A stretch of 64,000 nt of DNA from Clostridia bacterium (GCA_024404115.1 JAKSQM010000004.1:145868-209867); one strand, 5' to 3'; positions 7,736-16,694 are shown, numbered from the stretch's first letter. Numbers and translations: made by a program. Notes: generated from the letters alone by a model not told the origin.

Positions 7736-7900
7736 GCTGTTCTTTGCTTAAGACAGCAGGTGCATTTTGCATAAAGGTTTATCCACCTGCCGAGGTTAGG
7801 ACATATAAAAGTCAATTACTTTTAGTTGATTTATGTATGATTCATCCCTGCCTGCGGTTTTGTGGGCAGGGATTTTGCATTGAACACCGTACTTTATTTA
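7736..7900 (+). ncRNA. Ribosomal protein L10 leader
   Basis: The 5' leader of rplJ-rplL folds into a stem GCAGGTG (7756-7762) with CACCTGC (7784-7790), followed by the CGAGGTTAGGACATA segment. A second stem CCCTGCC (7846-7852) with GGCAGGG (7865-7871) is followed by ATTTTG. This arrangement fits the L10 leader, where L10(L12)4 binding controls expression of its own genes. The second stem may act as a transcription attenuator. Confidence 0.75.
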
Positions 7901-7917
7901 AAGAGGTGAAATAGAAA

Positions 7918-8442
7918 ATGCCAAGTGCAAGCGTATTGGAACAAAAGAAGCAGGTTGTAGCTCAGATCGCTGACAGAATCTCAAACTCTGTTGCTGGTGT
8001 TGTTGTTGAGTTCAAAGGCATCACAGTTGCTGATGATACAGCAATGCGTAAGGAGCTTCGTGAAGCTGGTGTTGAATACACAGTTGTAAAGAATACCCTT
8101 CTCAACCTTGCTATTAAAGACACAAGCCTTGAGAGCATGAACACAGTTCTTGAAGGCACAACCGCTATTGCAACCAGCAAAGAGGATTATGTAGCAGCTG
8201 CTCGTATCCTTAACAATTATGCTGATAAGATTGAGTCTTTCAATCTTAAGTCAGGCTACCTTGACGGTGAGGTTATCTCACTTGACAAGCTTAAAGAGCT
8301 TGCAACACTTCCTTCAAGAGAAGTATTGCTTTCTATGGTTGCAAACGTATTCAGCGCACCTATCGCATCTTTCGCACGTGCGGTTCAGGCTATTGCTGAT
8401 AAAAACGGCGAAGGAGCAGAAGAGGCTCCCGCAGAGGCTTAA
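7918..8442 (+). CDS. rplJ: 50S ribosomal protein L10
   Basis: 174 residues. The N-terminal domain binds 23S rRNA (YTVVKNTLLNLA near residue 60). The C-terminal helix from about 140 onward carries L7/L12 dimers and ends in an acidic Glu/Ala tail. AAAGAGGTG precedes the ATG. The gene is preceded by the L10 leader and followed by rplL. Confidence 0.96.
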   Translation: MPSASVLEQKKQVVAQIADRISNSVAGVVVEFKGITVADDTAMRKELREAGVEYTVVKNTLLNLAIKDTSLESMNTVLEGTTAIATSKEDYVAAARILNNYADKIESFNLKSGYLDGEVISLDKLKELATLPSREVLLSMVANVFSAPIASFARAVQAIADKNGEGAEEAPAEA

Positions 8443-8494
8443 TTGCCCAATTTAATTTTAAAAAAACAACTATTATATTAGGAGGATGACTATC

Positions 8495-8869
8495 ATGGCA
8501 TCAGAAAAGATTACAGCAATCGTTGAAGAGTTAAAGACTCTCTCAGTTCTTGAGCTTTCAGAGCTCGTTAAAGCAGTAGAAGAAGAATTCGGCGTTTCAG
8601 CAGCAGCAGCAGTTGTAGCAGGCCCCGCAGCAGGCGCAGCAGCAGCAGTTGAAGAGAAGACAGAGTTCGACGTAATCCTTGCAGAAGTTGGCGGCCAGAA
8701 GATTAAGGTTGTTAAGGCTGTTAAGGACATCACAGGTCTTGGCCTTGCAGAAGCTAAGGCTCTCGTTGATGGCGCTCCCAAGGCTGTTAAAGAAGCAGTT
8801 TCTAAGGACGAAGCTGAAGAAATCAAAGCTAAGCTCGAAGAAGTTGGCGCAAAAGTTGAGGTTAAATAA
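8495..8869 (+). CDS. rplL: 50S ribosomal protein L7/L12
   Basis: 124 residues: N-terminal dimerisation domain (1-35), an Ala-rich hinge (35-55), and the C-terminal factor-binding domain with EKTEFDVIL and [12 protein letters not shown]. The ATG at 8495 is chosen because AGGAGG at 8480-8485 is 9 nt upstream; the in-frame ATG at 8486 abuts the ribosome binding site. Last gene of the ribosomal block. Confidence 0.96.
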   Translation: MASEKITAIVEELKTLSVLELSELVKAVEEEFGVSAAAAVVAGPAAGAAAAVEEKTEFDVILAEVGGQKIKVVKAVKDITGLGLAEAKALVDGAPKAVKEAVSKDEAEEIKAKLEEVGAKVEVK

Positions 8870-8888
8870 GTTAATTACTTATACCGAA

Positions 8889-8925
8889 AAGACCGTAGGA
8901 TTTGTTCCTACGGTCTTGTTTTTTT
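8889..8925 (+). terminator. Rho-independent terminator of rplJ-rplL
   Basis: Perfect 12-bp stem AAGACCGTAGGA/TCCTACGGTCTT with a 5-nt loop, followed by GTTTTTTT. It separates the ribosomal block from convergent maf. Confidence 0.92.
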
Positions 8926-9481
8926 ATAAAAGCGTTTTAAGTTTTCGTGCGGTCTGTGCAATGGGAAGTCCAACCACATTGTAGTAATCGCCGTTGATTC
9001 TTTTTATCAAAGTGCAGCCGCCTGTCTGAATTCCGTATCCGCCAGCCTTGTCAAAGCAATCGCCAGTTGCAATATAAGCGTTGATTTCATCATCGGTGAG
9101 GTCGAAAAATTCAACCTCTGTCTTTTCGCTGAAAGAAATTTCTTCTTTTCCGTCTGTAATGAAAACGCCTGTGTAAACATAATGGCTTCTGCCAGAAAAA
9201 GAGGAGAGCATAGCGTATGCTTCGTCTCTGGTTTTAGGCTTGCCGAGAATTTTATTGTCAATAACAACAACCGTGTCAGCACCGATAACAATTGAATCCT
9301 TGCATTGCTCCGCTACGGCGAGAGCTTTTCTTTTTGAAAGGGTTTTCACTGTTTCTTCGGGGGTAACGGCTTCGGTAATTGTTTCGTCAGTGTCGGCTGT
9401 TTTAACTGTGAAGTCAAAGCCTGCAAGAGATAAAAGCTCCCTGCGTCTTGGCGAAGCGGAGGCGAGAATTATATTTTTCAT
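8924..9481 (-). CDS. maf: Maf-like nucleoside triphosphate pyrophosphatase
   Basis: 185 residues starting MKNIILASASPRRRELL, the Maf signature. Conserved VIGADTVVV and GKPKT(R)DEA motifs surround the active site. Characterised bacterial members hydrolyse dTTP/UTP or modified nucleotides to the monophosphate. The start overlaps the Nudix stop by 4 bp. It is the last gene of a minus-strand operon that starts near 11635. Confidence 0.93.
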   Translation of the reverse strand: MKNIILASASPRRRELLSLAGFDFTVKTADTDETITEAVTPEETVKTLSKRKALAVAEQCKDSIVIGADTVVVIDNKILGKPKTRDEAYAMLSSFSGRSHYVYTGVFITDGKEEISFSEKTEVEFFDLTDDEINAYIATGDCFDKAGGYGIQTGGCTLIKRINGDYYNVVGLPIAQTARKLKTLL

Positions 9482-10026
9482 TCTTCAATTCCGCCTTTGA
9501 CTTTAAGATATGTTTTAAGAATTGCCGCCTGTGTTTTGCCGTCGGGGATTTCATTGTTGAGAACCATCTGAACAGCTTTTTTAAGCGGAATTTTTTCAAG
9601 GTCAACAAATTCATCATCGTCAAGGTGCTGACCCTTGAATGTGAGATTTTTTGCAAGATAAAGATAAATTATCTCATCAGTGTATCCGCAGGAGGGATAG
9701 AATTTGCCGAGAAAATCGTATTCAGCGGCTTCGTATCCTGTTTCTTCAAGAAGCTCACGCTTGCCAGCGGGGAAAGCATCCTCGCCCTTTTCAAGCTTAC
9801 CTGCAGGAAGCTCAAGGAGAATATCCATATAAGGATAACGGAACTGACGAACAAAAATCAGCTCTTCGTCATCTGTTAATGCGGCAACGCAAACACCGCC
9901 GTTATGCTCAACAACCTCTCTTACGCATGGACGACCGTCGGGAAGCTCAGCATCATCACGGCGCAGGTTTATGATTCTGCCGTTATAAATATAATTCTTT
10001 TTGATTGTTTTTTCTTCAAGTTTCAT
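9478..10026 (-). CDS. Nudix hydrolase, ADP-ribose pyrophosphatase type
   Basis: 182 residues. The Nudix box GX5EX7REUXEEXGU is complete: it begins at GKLEKGED and ends at RELLEETGY. The upstream FVRQFRYP segment and the residue Pro about 16 positions after the box are typical of ADP-ribose pyrophosphatases. The enzyme would recycle or detoxify ADP-ribose. It overlaps maf and follows the M20 peptidase by 9 bp. Confidence 0.9.
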   Translation of the reverse strand: MKLEEKTIKKNYIYNGRIINLRRDDAELPDGRPCVREVVEHNGGVCVAALTDDEELIFVRQFRYPYMDILLELPAGKLEKGEDAFPAGKRELLEETGYEAAEYDFLGKFYPSCGYTDEIIYLYLAKNLTFKGQHLDDDEFVDLEKIPLKKAVQMVLNNEIPDGKTQAAILKTYLKVKGGIEE

Positions 10027-10035
10027 AGTTTTCTC

Positions 10036-11418
10036 CTATTTGCACATATCATAAATTACGCCTGCATAAACCTTGGCGGCTGTGATTAAATCCTCAACGG
10101 GCATAAATTCGTCCGCACCGTGCATATTGGTGTTCAGCCCTCTTTTAATTGCACCAAATGCAACACCACCGTCAATATTATGAACATAAGTGCCACCGCC
10201 CATTGAGATACATTCGCCTTTGTCGCCTGTGAACTCCTCGTAGTTTTTCAGAAGTGTCTGAATAAACGATGAGTTTTCGTCAACATAGTGAGGCGGTTTC
10301 ATATTGTTATTTTTAAGGAAAAATCCTTTTTCATTCAGCTTGCCTGCAATAATATCTGCGCAATTTTCATTGTTAGCTTTCATGGGCGTTCTTGAATCAA
10401 AATAGCCTTTGATTTTGCCGTCAGAAAGGTTGAGAATATCAAGAGTCAGTGTAAGCTCACCAAGAATATCTTCCATCTCAACACCAAATGACTTGCCAAG
10501 CCAATCCCCGTGAGGGAAAAGTACGCTCAAAGCTTTGATTTTTTCTGTGCTTTCACAAGCGCTCAGAGGGAGAGATGAAAGGAAAGCAACCATTGCAGTA
10601 ATCGGATTGTTGCCCATAAAGGGGAGAGAAGCGTGAGCAGAAGTGCCTTTGCAGAGGATTTTGCCGCCGCTTATTTCAAACTGCGCCTTTGTTTCTGCTT
10701 CCGCTTTTTTAGAGAATGCAAGAAGCGTTTCATCGTCTATGCCGACAACCTCTGCTTCACAAACAGCAGGGACAGCATTGCCTGCAACGCCGCCATTTAT
10801 TGATTTAACATACTTTTCGGGGCAATTATCCTTGTATTCGCAGGTGAATTCCTTTGAAAAACCGCCTTTTTCACCGTTGGTAACAGGGAAGTTGGCGTCT
10901 GGTGTAATTGACCACGGAGCCGCCTTTTCTTTTGTGAAATAATATTTAAGGTCGCTTGACCCACATTCTTCGTTTGTGCCAAGAACAAGGCGAACATTTT
11001 TTGAAAGTGAAACACCGCTCTCTTTCAGCGCACGCATTGCATAAAGAGCCGCAAGTGCAGGGCCTTTATCGTCGCTGACACCTCTGCCGTAAAGGACACC
11101 GTCTTTTTCAACAACCGTAAAGGGGTCTGTGTGCCAGCCATCGCCTGCGGCAACAACATCAAGGTGAGCAAATATGTTCATTTCAGTTTCAGCGTTGTTA
11201 AAGTCAACTGCGCCAACATAATTGTCATAATTTTTTGTTGCAAAGCCGTAACCCTCTGCCATAGAAAGGGCAGCTTCAAGAGCCTTGCAGGACATTTCGC
11301 CAAAAGGCATGCCATCCTGTGCTTCACCACGGACACTGGGAATAGCCACAAGAGTGCTGATGTCATCAACCAACTGCTGTGTGTGGGTTGAAAAATATTT
11401 ATCAAGTAATTCTTTCAT
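10036..11418 (-). CDS. M20 family dipeptidase (PepV/Sapep type)
   Basis: 460 residues. Metal-binding motifs are in order: FAHLDVV, GVSDDKGP with the bridging Asp, NEECGS with the general base, and a late His in NTNMHGADE. This matches cytoplasmic di-zinc dipeptidases that cleave short peptides. The ATG at 11418 gives the family-typical start MKELLDKYF; a longer in-frame start at 11490 would overlap the upstream zinc-ribbon gene. Only one base separates it from that gene, so they are coupled. Confidence 0.9.
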   Translation of the reverse strand: MKELLDKYFSTHTQQLVDDISTLVAIPSVRGEAQDGMPFGEMSCKALEAALSMAEGYGFATKNYDNYVGAVDFNNAETEMNIFAHLDVVAAGDGWHTDPFTVVEKDGVLYGRGVSDDKGPALAALYAMRALKESGVSLSKNVRLVLGTNEECGSSDLKYYFTKEKAAPWSITPDANFPVTNGEKGGFSKEFTCEYKDNCPEKYVKSINGGVAGNAVPAVCEAEVVGIDDETLLAFSKKAEAETKAQFEISGGKILCKGTSAHASLPFMGNNPITAMVAFLSSLPLSACESTEKIKALSVLFPHGDWLGKSFGVEMEDILGELTLTLDILNLSDGKIKGYFDSRTPMKANNENCADIIAGKLNEKGFFLKNNNMKPPHYVDENSSFIQTLLKNYEEFTGDKGECISMGGGTYVHNIDGGVAFGAIKRGLNTNMHGADEFMPVEDLITAAKVYAGVIYDMCK

Positions 11419-11419
11419 G

Positions 11420-11608
11420 TTAAAACTCGCTTTCCGAAACGCATCTTCTGGTGGAGATAAGTGCACCTTTTTCAATGCAGCCGTTCTCACATCCGCACCA
11501 AGGGCAATAAATGCTTTCGGCAGGAGCCTTTAAATCGGGTGAAATTGGCACAGAAGTATCTCTGATAATTTCAAAACGCTTGTAACAGCCTTCGCACTGT
11601 TTTTTCAT
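11420..11608 (-). CDS. Small zinc-ribbon protein
   Basis: 62 residues with CEGC near the N-terminus, CPWCGCENGC in the middle and one further Cys near the end, so it probably binds zinc. No family name is recognised. The ATG at 11608 is preceded by a weak GAAAG; an in-frame GTG at 11626 would leave a leader of only about 8 nt. First gene of the zinc-ribbon, M20 dipeptidase, Nudix, maf operon. Function unknown. Confidence 0.7.
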   Translation of the reverse strand: MKKQCEGCYKRFEIIRDTSVPISPDLKAPAESIYCPWCGCENGCIEKGALISTRRCVSESEF

Positions 11609-11641
11609 ATTATCACTGTCTTTCACTAAAATTTCAAATAC

Positions 11642-11670
11642 ATTATACCCCTATGGCATAAAATAGTCAA
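11642..11670 (-). promoter_or_regulatory. Promoter of the zinc-ribbon/M20/Nudix/maf operon
   Basis: Read on the minus strand: TTGACT (11670-11665), 17 bp, TATAAT (11647-11642). The start would be near 11635. Confidence 0.8.
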
Positions 11671-11674
11671 CAAA

Positions 11675-11704
11675 AAGGAGCCGTACAATTAAGTACAGCT
11701 CCTT
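11675..11704 (-). terminator. Terminator of serC-serA
   Basis: On the minus strand AAGGAGC-T-GTAC pairs with GTAC-G-GCTCCTT around a short loop, followed by TTTTTG. It lies 13 bp after serA and just upstream of the next promoter. Confidence 0.88.
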
Positions 11705-11717
11705 GAATTTATTTTTT

Positions 11718-12839
11718 TCAGATAACTCTGATTTTGATTATTCCGTCAATGTCGTCAAGTGCGCTTTCATCAGCATCATCTTTAACTGCATAAGCGTAAC
11801 CTTTTCTTGCAGCAGCAAAAACGCCCTCGCCAAGAGCTGATTTAACAGCATCAAGCGCAGACTCTTTGCAGATAACGCATATACGCTTGCCGCTCTTTTC
11901 GGGAAGTCCTGTAAGGTTGGGGAGATTAACTGAATTCTTGATTTCGCCTTTTTCAATATAAAGCATAAGCTGGTCGGCAGCCATCATAGCGCAGTTATCT
12001 TCACTTTCGGGGGTTGATGCACCAAGGTGGGGCAGAGCAGTAACACCCTCAACACCAATCATCTCATCACTGGGGAAGTCAACAACATATGCTGCGCATT
12101 TGCCACTTGCAAGTGCTTCAAGCATAGCGTCAGAGTCAACAAGTCCGCCACGGGCAAAGTTGAGGATTCTTACACCGTATTTGCAAAGAGCAAAAGTATC
12201 TTTGTTTACAGTGCCTTTAGTTGCATCGTTAAGAGGAAGATGAAGTGTGATATAATCACTCTTTTTGAAAATATCGTTAATATCTGTAACAACCTCTGTT
12301 TCGTCAGAAAGCTGAGCTTTAACAGCATCTGAAAGGAACGGGTCATAACCTACGATTTTCATTCCGAGAGCTTCAGCAGCCTTTGCAACCTTAAAGCCGA
12401 TTGCGCCAAGACCGATAACACCAAGTGTTTTACCGCCGATTTCTGGGCCTGCAAAGTTTGACTTGCCTTTTTCAACAAGCTTGCCAACAGCTTCACCCTC
12501 GCCCTTTAAGGTCTTGCACCACTCCAGTGAAGCGGCAACCTTTCTTGAAGCCATGAAAAGACCGCAGATAACAAGCTCCTTAACAGCGTTTGCATTAGCA
12601 CCAGGGGTGTTAAAAACAACAACGCCTTTCTCTGCACAAGTTTCAACAGGGATGTTGTTTGTGCCTGCACCTGCTCTTGCAATGGCAATTGTGCTGTCGC
12701 TCAAAGGTATATCGTGCATAGAAGCGGAGCGAACCATAATAGCTGTGGGGTTCTCTATATCAGCGCCGCAAACATAGTCAGAGGAGAATCTGTCTGTTCC
12801 GCAGGCGGCAATTTTATTAAGAGTTAAAATACTGAACAT
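11718..12839 (-). CDS. serA: D-3-phosphoglycerate dehydrogenase
   Basis: 373 residues. First step of serine synthesis: 3-phosphoglycerate to 3-phosphohydroxypyruvate with NAD. It contains the Rossmann motif GVIGLGAIG, the catalytic region NFARGGLVD and the PHLGAST histidine. The C-terminal region of about 70 residues is short and lacks a clear full ACT domain. The ATG at 12839 is chosen because AAAGGA lies about 9 nt upstream; an in-frame TTG at 12848 is less likely. It follows serC by 27 bp and shares its transcript. Confidence 0.93.
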   Translation of the reverse strand: MFSILTLNKIAACGTDRFSSDYVCGADIENPTAIMVRSASMHDIPLSDSTIAIARAGAGTNNIPVETCAEKGVVVFNTPGANANAVKELVICGLFMASRKVAASLEWCKTLKGEGEAVGKLVEKGKSNFAGPEIGGKTLGVIGLGAIGFKVAKAAEALGMKIVGYDPFLSDAVKAQLSDETEVVTDINDIFKKSDYITLHLPLNDATKGTVNKDTFALCKYGVRILNFARGGLVDSDAMLEALASGKCAAYVVDFPSDEMIGVEGVTALPHLGASTPESEDNCAMMAADQLMLYIEKGEIKNSVNLPNLTGLPEKSGKRICVICKESALDAVKSALGEGVFAAARKGYAYAVKDDADESALDDIDGIIKIRVI

Positions 12840-12866
12840 TAGTTTCAATCCTTTCGCAGGGATTAC

Positions 12867-13949
12867 TTATGAATTTTCTTCTTCAAACTTTTTGAGGAAT
12901 TCAACGAGCTTTTCAACGCCCTCGATAGGCATAGCGTTATAGATTGATGCTCTCATACCGCCAACTGTTTTGTAGCCCTTAATGTTAATAAAGCCAGCCT
13001 CTGCAGCTTCTTTAATAAGCTTTGCGTCAAGCTCTTTATCTCCGCTTACAAATGGAACATTCATAAGTGAACGGTCTTCGGGAACAACTGTACTGCTGAA
13101 CATTTTGCTTGAATCAAGGAAATCGTAAAGAATCTTTGCCTTTGCAATGTTTCTCTTTTTCATTTCTTCAAGACCGCCAAGCTCTTTTATCCATTCAAGA
13201 ACGAGCTTGCACATATAAATGATGTAGCAGGGGGGAGTGTTATACATTGAGCCGTTATCAGCGTGAACCTGCCAGTTGAGCATCTTAGGAGTAATATCTC
13301 TTGCTTTGCCCAGCATATCTTCACGAACGATAGCAATAACAACGCCAGCAGGGGCAACGTTCTTCTGTGCACCGCCATAAACAACAGCGAATTTTGAAAT
13401 ATCAAGAGGCTCTGAGAAGAAGCATGATGATACGTCTGTAATAAGAGGAATATCGCCAGTGTCGGGGATATAGGGAGCTTTAGTGCCGAAAATTGTGTTG
13501 TTCATGCAATAATAAACATAGTCGGCATCTTCTCTGAAATCTTCTTTTTTAGTTTTGGGGAAATATGAATAATTCTTATCAACTGAATTAGCTGTAACAA
13601 CAACATCACCGTATCTTGCAGCCTCTTCATAAGCACGCTTGCCCCACTGACCAGAAACAATGTAGTCAGCCTTGCCTGTACCATTCATAAAGTTAAGCGG
13701 AATTGCTGCAAACTGTGTTGAAGCGCCGCCCTGCAAGAAAAGAACCTTGTAGTTATCAGGGACATTATAAAGCTCACGAACGAGAGCCTCTGCTTCATCA
13801 ATAATTTCTTTGTACTCTTTTGAGCGGTGAGACATTTCCATTACGGACTGACCTGTGGATTTGTACTCAAGCATTTCTGCCGCAGCTTTTTTAAGGACTT
13901 CCTCAGGAAGCATTGAGGGTCCTGCTGAAAAGTTATAAACTCGGGACAT
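12867..13949 (-). CDS. serC: Phosphoserine aminotransferase
   Basis: 360 residues, class V PLP aminotransferase; converts phosphohydroxypyruvate to phosphoserine. Start MSRVYNFSAGPSMLP is typical. K196 in GGAQKNVAPAG is the PLP-binding lysine, and MSHRSKE plus the FLQGGAS region are conserved. GGAGG precedes the start. A serB gene is not seen nearby, so phosphoserine phosphatase must be encoded elsewhere. Confidence 0.95.
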   Translation of the reverse strand: MSRVYNFSAGPSMLPEEVLKKAAAEMLEYKSTGQSVMEMSHRSKEYKEIIDEAEALVRELYNVPDNYKVLFLQGGASTQFAAIPLNFMNGTGKADYIVSGQWGKRAYEEAARYGDVVVTANSVDKNYSYFPKTKKEDFREDADYVYYCMNNTIFGTKAPYIPDTGDIPLITDVSSCFFSEPLDISKFAVVYGGAQKNVAPAGVVIAIVREDMLGKARDITPKMLNWQVHADNGSMYNTPPCYIIYMCKLVLEWIKELGGLEEMKKRNIAKAKILYDFLDSSKMFSSTVVPEDRSLMNVPFVSGDKELDAKLIKEAAEAGFINIKGYKTVGGMRASIYNAMPIEGVEKLVEFLKKFEEENS

Positions 13950-13973
13950 AATTTTTCCTCCAAAAAGTTATTT

Positions 13974-13987
13974 GGTGAAGCTTCACC
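13974..13987. promoter_or_regulatory. Perfect palindrome in the serC leader
   Basis: GGTGAAGCTTCACC is a 14-bp perfect palindrome a few bases after the predicted serC transcription start. Its position suits an operator for a dimeric regulator or a short hairpin. No regulator is assigned. Confidence 0.45.
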
Positions 13988-13997
13988 ATCTGAGTGT

Positions 13998-14026
13998 ATT
14001 ATAAAACTTTGTTTCTGTTTAGTCAA
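13998..14026 (-). promoter_or_regulatory. Promoter of serC-serA
   Basis: On the minus strand TTGACT (14026-14021), 17 bp, TATAAT (14003-13998). Start expected near 13991. Confidence 0.8.
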
Positions 14027-14048
14027 TATTAAAATTAGCCAATGAGTT

Positions 14049-16616
14049 TTAACCATTTTTTATAGCATCACCAAAGAGAATTTCGGGTGCATCATCCTTC
14101 ATTTTTTTGAGGACTTCACTGATTTTTCCGTGAACTCTGTCAACTTCTTCTTCAAATTCTCTTGCAGACATTCTCAAAACACCTGCCCTCACTGCAGAAA
14201 GCTGAATAAGTCCGTCAGATGTTACAACTCGTACTCTTTCGTTTTTGCCAATTTCTGAAATGAGCTTTTCAATATAAACATCGCCAAGCTCCCTTTCTTT
14301 TGTGAAAACAACGTGGATGTTGTGAAAATCAAACCGTTTTGTTTGATTGCCTGGGACTTTATAAGCGTCAAAAACAAGCACAACATTATTTTTAGTGAAT
14401 GCCGCATAGTTGCAAAGAATGTGCATAAGTCGTTCTCTTGCAGATTCAAGGCTGATTTCTGCCATCTGCTTCAAATCATCCCACGCAAAAATAACATTGT
14501 AGCCGTCAACAATAACATATTGCTTGCGTATTTCAAAGTCGATTACACGCTCTGTCTGCTTCTGTGGCTGATTTTTGGGGCGATAAAGGTCATACTTGAC
14601 CTTGCCAAATTCACGCTCCATAATAGCCTCTAACTCTTTGTCATCTATGTGCAGATTTCGGTGATTGACCTGCGCAGAATATGGCTTCTCTTTTTTTATA
14701 CAGGATTCAAGGTGCATATATTCGTGAACTTTGTTCCACTTAACATTGAATCCGCCGCCGTGAGCGCAGAAAACTGAATCGGGAGTGTTTTCAAGGTCAG
14801 CTTCGGGGTTATAAGCAAATTCTTCAATAACTTGCTGTGCGTTATGACATTCGCCATAGCCTGCAACCTCACAAAAAAGTCTGCCTCGACCGCCTGTGTA
14901 TGAGGCAACCTCTGCCGCATAGCCGTTAAGGCTTGTAACAGGTGCGGTACCCTTTAAAAGGGACATTTCACCTGAGTCCTCCGGGGAGTCAAAGGTGCCT
15001 GATCTCATTCTTATATCGTTTATGGCTCTGCCAAGCTGTTCGGGCGGAACTTCAAGGCGGAAGTTGTAGTATGGCTCAAGGAGCTTGCTTTCGGCATTCA
15101 TAAGACCGTGGCGGATTGCACGGTATGTTGCCTGCCTGAAATCGCCGCCCTCTGTATGTTTAATATGTGCTCTGCCAGCAGCAAGGGTGATTTTCATATC
15201 TGTAATGGGTGAACCTGTGAGAACGCCTAAATGCTGTTTCTCTTTAAGGTGCATCATAATAAGTCGCTGCCAGTTTCTGTCAAGGCTATCCTCACTGCAA
15301 AGAGTTTCTAACTTTATGCCACTGCCAACGGGCAATGGCTCCATAATAAGGTGAACCTCGGCATAGTGGCGAAGCGGTTCATAATGCCCCACACCCTCAA
15401 CACGGTTAGTGATTGTTTCTTTATATAGCACACGGCCGCTGTCGATTTCAACATCAACAGAGAAACGCTCAGAAATAAGACTTTTCAGAATTTCGGTCTG
15501 CACCTCGCCCATAAGTCCCACATGAATTTCCTGTAAATGGCTGTTCCACGTGATTTTAAGCTGAGGGTCTTCCTCCTCCAACATACGAAGCTTTGGCAGC
15601 ATTACCTGCGGGTCGCAACCCTTTGGCAAAACAATTCTGTAATTCATAACAGGTTCAAGAACAGCCTTGGATGTGGATGCTTCAAAGCCAAGACCTTGCC
15701 CGTTTTTAAGAGAATCAAGACCTGCAACGGCGCAGATCTCGCCTGCGCAGACTTCATCTGCCGTCTGATATTTTGCCCCAGAGTAAATTCTTATCTGACC
15801 AATTTTTTCTTCTTTTTCGCCAGTGTTTATAGAATCACGCACCCTTATTTTGCCACCTGTTACTTTTATATGCACAAGTCGGGTGCTTTGTTCACGGGTA
15901 ATTTTAAATGCCTTTGCACCGAATGTGTCGGGGTAGCTGTTGGGGGTGATGAATCTGTCAAGGGAGTCAAGGAAATATTCGATGCCGTCAATTTTTAATC
16001 CAGAGCCAAAAAAGCAGGGGAAAACAAGACGGCTTTTAATAGCCTTTGAAATATCTTCGTCAGAGATTTCTCCGTCAGAAAGATATTTTTCAAGTAAATC
16101 CTCTTTGCACATGGCAACAGCTTCGTTTCGCTCATCTTCATTTTCTGGCGAAAAATCAACACAACCCTCGCCAAGCTCACTTGTCAGCTCGTCCATAAGC
16201 TCCTGACGGCTCTTTCGTGCAAAATCCATTTTGGTAATAAAAATAAACGCAGGTATCCCGTAATGAGAAAGAAGTTTCCACAGAGTTCTTGTGTGAGCCT
16301 GAACACCGTCAATGCCGCTGATAACCATAACCGCATAGTCAAGCACACGCAAAGTGCGCTCCGTTTCGGCAGAGAAATCCACATGACCTGGTGTATCAAG
16401 CAAAGTGAACTGTGAATTTTTATAATTCAGCACAGCCTGACTTGAAAAAATAGTGATTCCACGCTCTTTTTCAAGGGAATGGGTGTCAAGCGCTGTGTCG
16501 CCATTGTCAACCCTGCCAAGCTTTCTGACACTGCCCGTTACATAAAGCATAGCCTCTGCAAGGGTGGTTTTGCCAGCGTCAACATGGGCAAGTATTCCTA
16601 TAACAGATTTTTTCAT
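14049..16616 (-). CDS. EF-G/TetM-like translation GTPase fused to a YacP/Rae1-type NYN nuclease domain
   Basis: 855 residues. Residues 1 to about 660 resemble ribosomal-protection/EF-G-like GTPases: G1 AHVDAGKTT, G3 DTPGHVD, G4 TKMD, then EF-G domains II-V including TGGRGRLFCEV. Residues 699 to about 840 form an NYN domain of the YacP family: VDGYNVIFAW (D704), VFDAYK (D750), ELGDVYIEKL (D779) and VTSDGL (D801). In Bacillus, the YacP protein Rae1 cleaves mRNA in the ribosomal A site. A fused enzyme could bind stalled ribosomes and cut their mRNA. The ATG at 16616 is used because it begins the GTPase fold after GGGGAT; an in-frame start at 16664 overlaps the promoter. It is not a plain tet(M), which is about 640 residues. 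Whether it gives drug tolerance is unknown. Confidence 0.85.
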   Translation of the reverse strand: MKKSVIGILAHVDAGKTTLAEAMLYVTGSVRKLGRVDNGDTALDTHSLEKERGITIFSSQAVLNYKNSQFTLLDTPGHVDFSAETERTLRVLDYAVMVISGIDGVQAHTRTLWKLLSHYGIPAFIFITKMDFARKSRQELMDELTSELGEGCVDFSPENEDERNEAVAMCKEDLLEKYLSDGEISDEDISKAIKSRLVFPCFFGSGLKIDGIEYFLDSLDRFITPNSYPDTFGAKAFKITREQSTRLVHIKVTGGKIRVRDSINTGEKEEKIGQIRIYSGAKYQTADEVCAGEICAVAGLDSLKNGQGLGFEASTSKAVLEPVMNYRIVLPKGCDPQVMLPKLRMLEEEDPQLKITWNSHLQEIHVGLMGEVQTEILKSLISERFSVDVEIDSGRVLYKETITNRVEGVGHYEPLRHYAEVHLIMEPLPVGSGIKLETLCSEDSLDRNWQRLIMMHLKEKQHLGVLTGSPITDMKITLAAGRAHIKHTEGGDFRQATYRAIRHGLMNAESKLLEPYYNFRLEVPPEQLGRAINDIRMRSGTFDSPEDSGEMSLLKGTAPVTSLNGYAAEVASYTGGRGRLFCEVAGYGECHNAQQVIEEFAYNPEADLENTPDSVFCAHGGGFNVKWNKVHEYMHLESCIKKEKPYSAQVNHRNLHIDDKELEAIMEREFGKVKYDLYRPKNQPQKQTERVIDFEIRKQYVIVDGYNVIFAWDDLKQMAEISLESARERLMHILCNYAAFTKNNVVLVFDAYKVPGNQTKRFDFHNIHVVFTKERELGDVYIEKLISEIGKNERVRVVTSDGLIQLSAVRAGVLRMSAREFEEEVDRVHGKISEVLKKMKDDAPEILFGDAIKNG

Positions 16617-16646
16617 ATAATCCCCGCATTTAAATTTGATTAACCT

Positions 16647-16675
16647 ATTATAATGCTTTTTCAAAAAAATTGCAA
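16647..16675 (-). promoter_or_regulatory. Promoter of the GTPase-NYN gene
   Basis: On the minus strand TTGCAA (16675-16670), 17 bp, TATAAT (16652-16647), with a short leader of about 25 nt. No tet(M)-like attenuator leader is present. Confidence 0.75.
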
Positions 16676-16694
16676 TTGAAAAAGTAAAACAAAA

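Noticed and set aside
13950-14048. T-box or riboswitch before serC
   Set aside because: The leader from the predicted start is only about 40 nt, too short for either.
14049-16616. Tetracycline resistance gene tet(M)/tet(W)
   Set aside because: The GTPase part is TetM-like, but the protein is over 200 residues longer with an NYN domain and lacks the tet(M) leader; resistance cannot be claimed.
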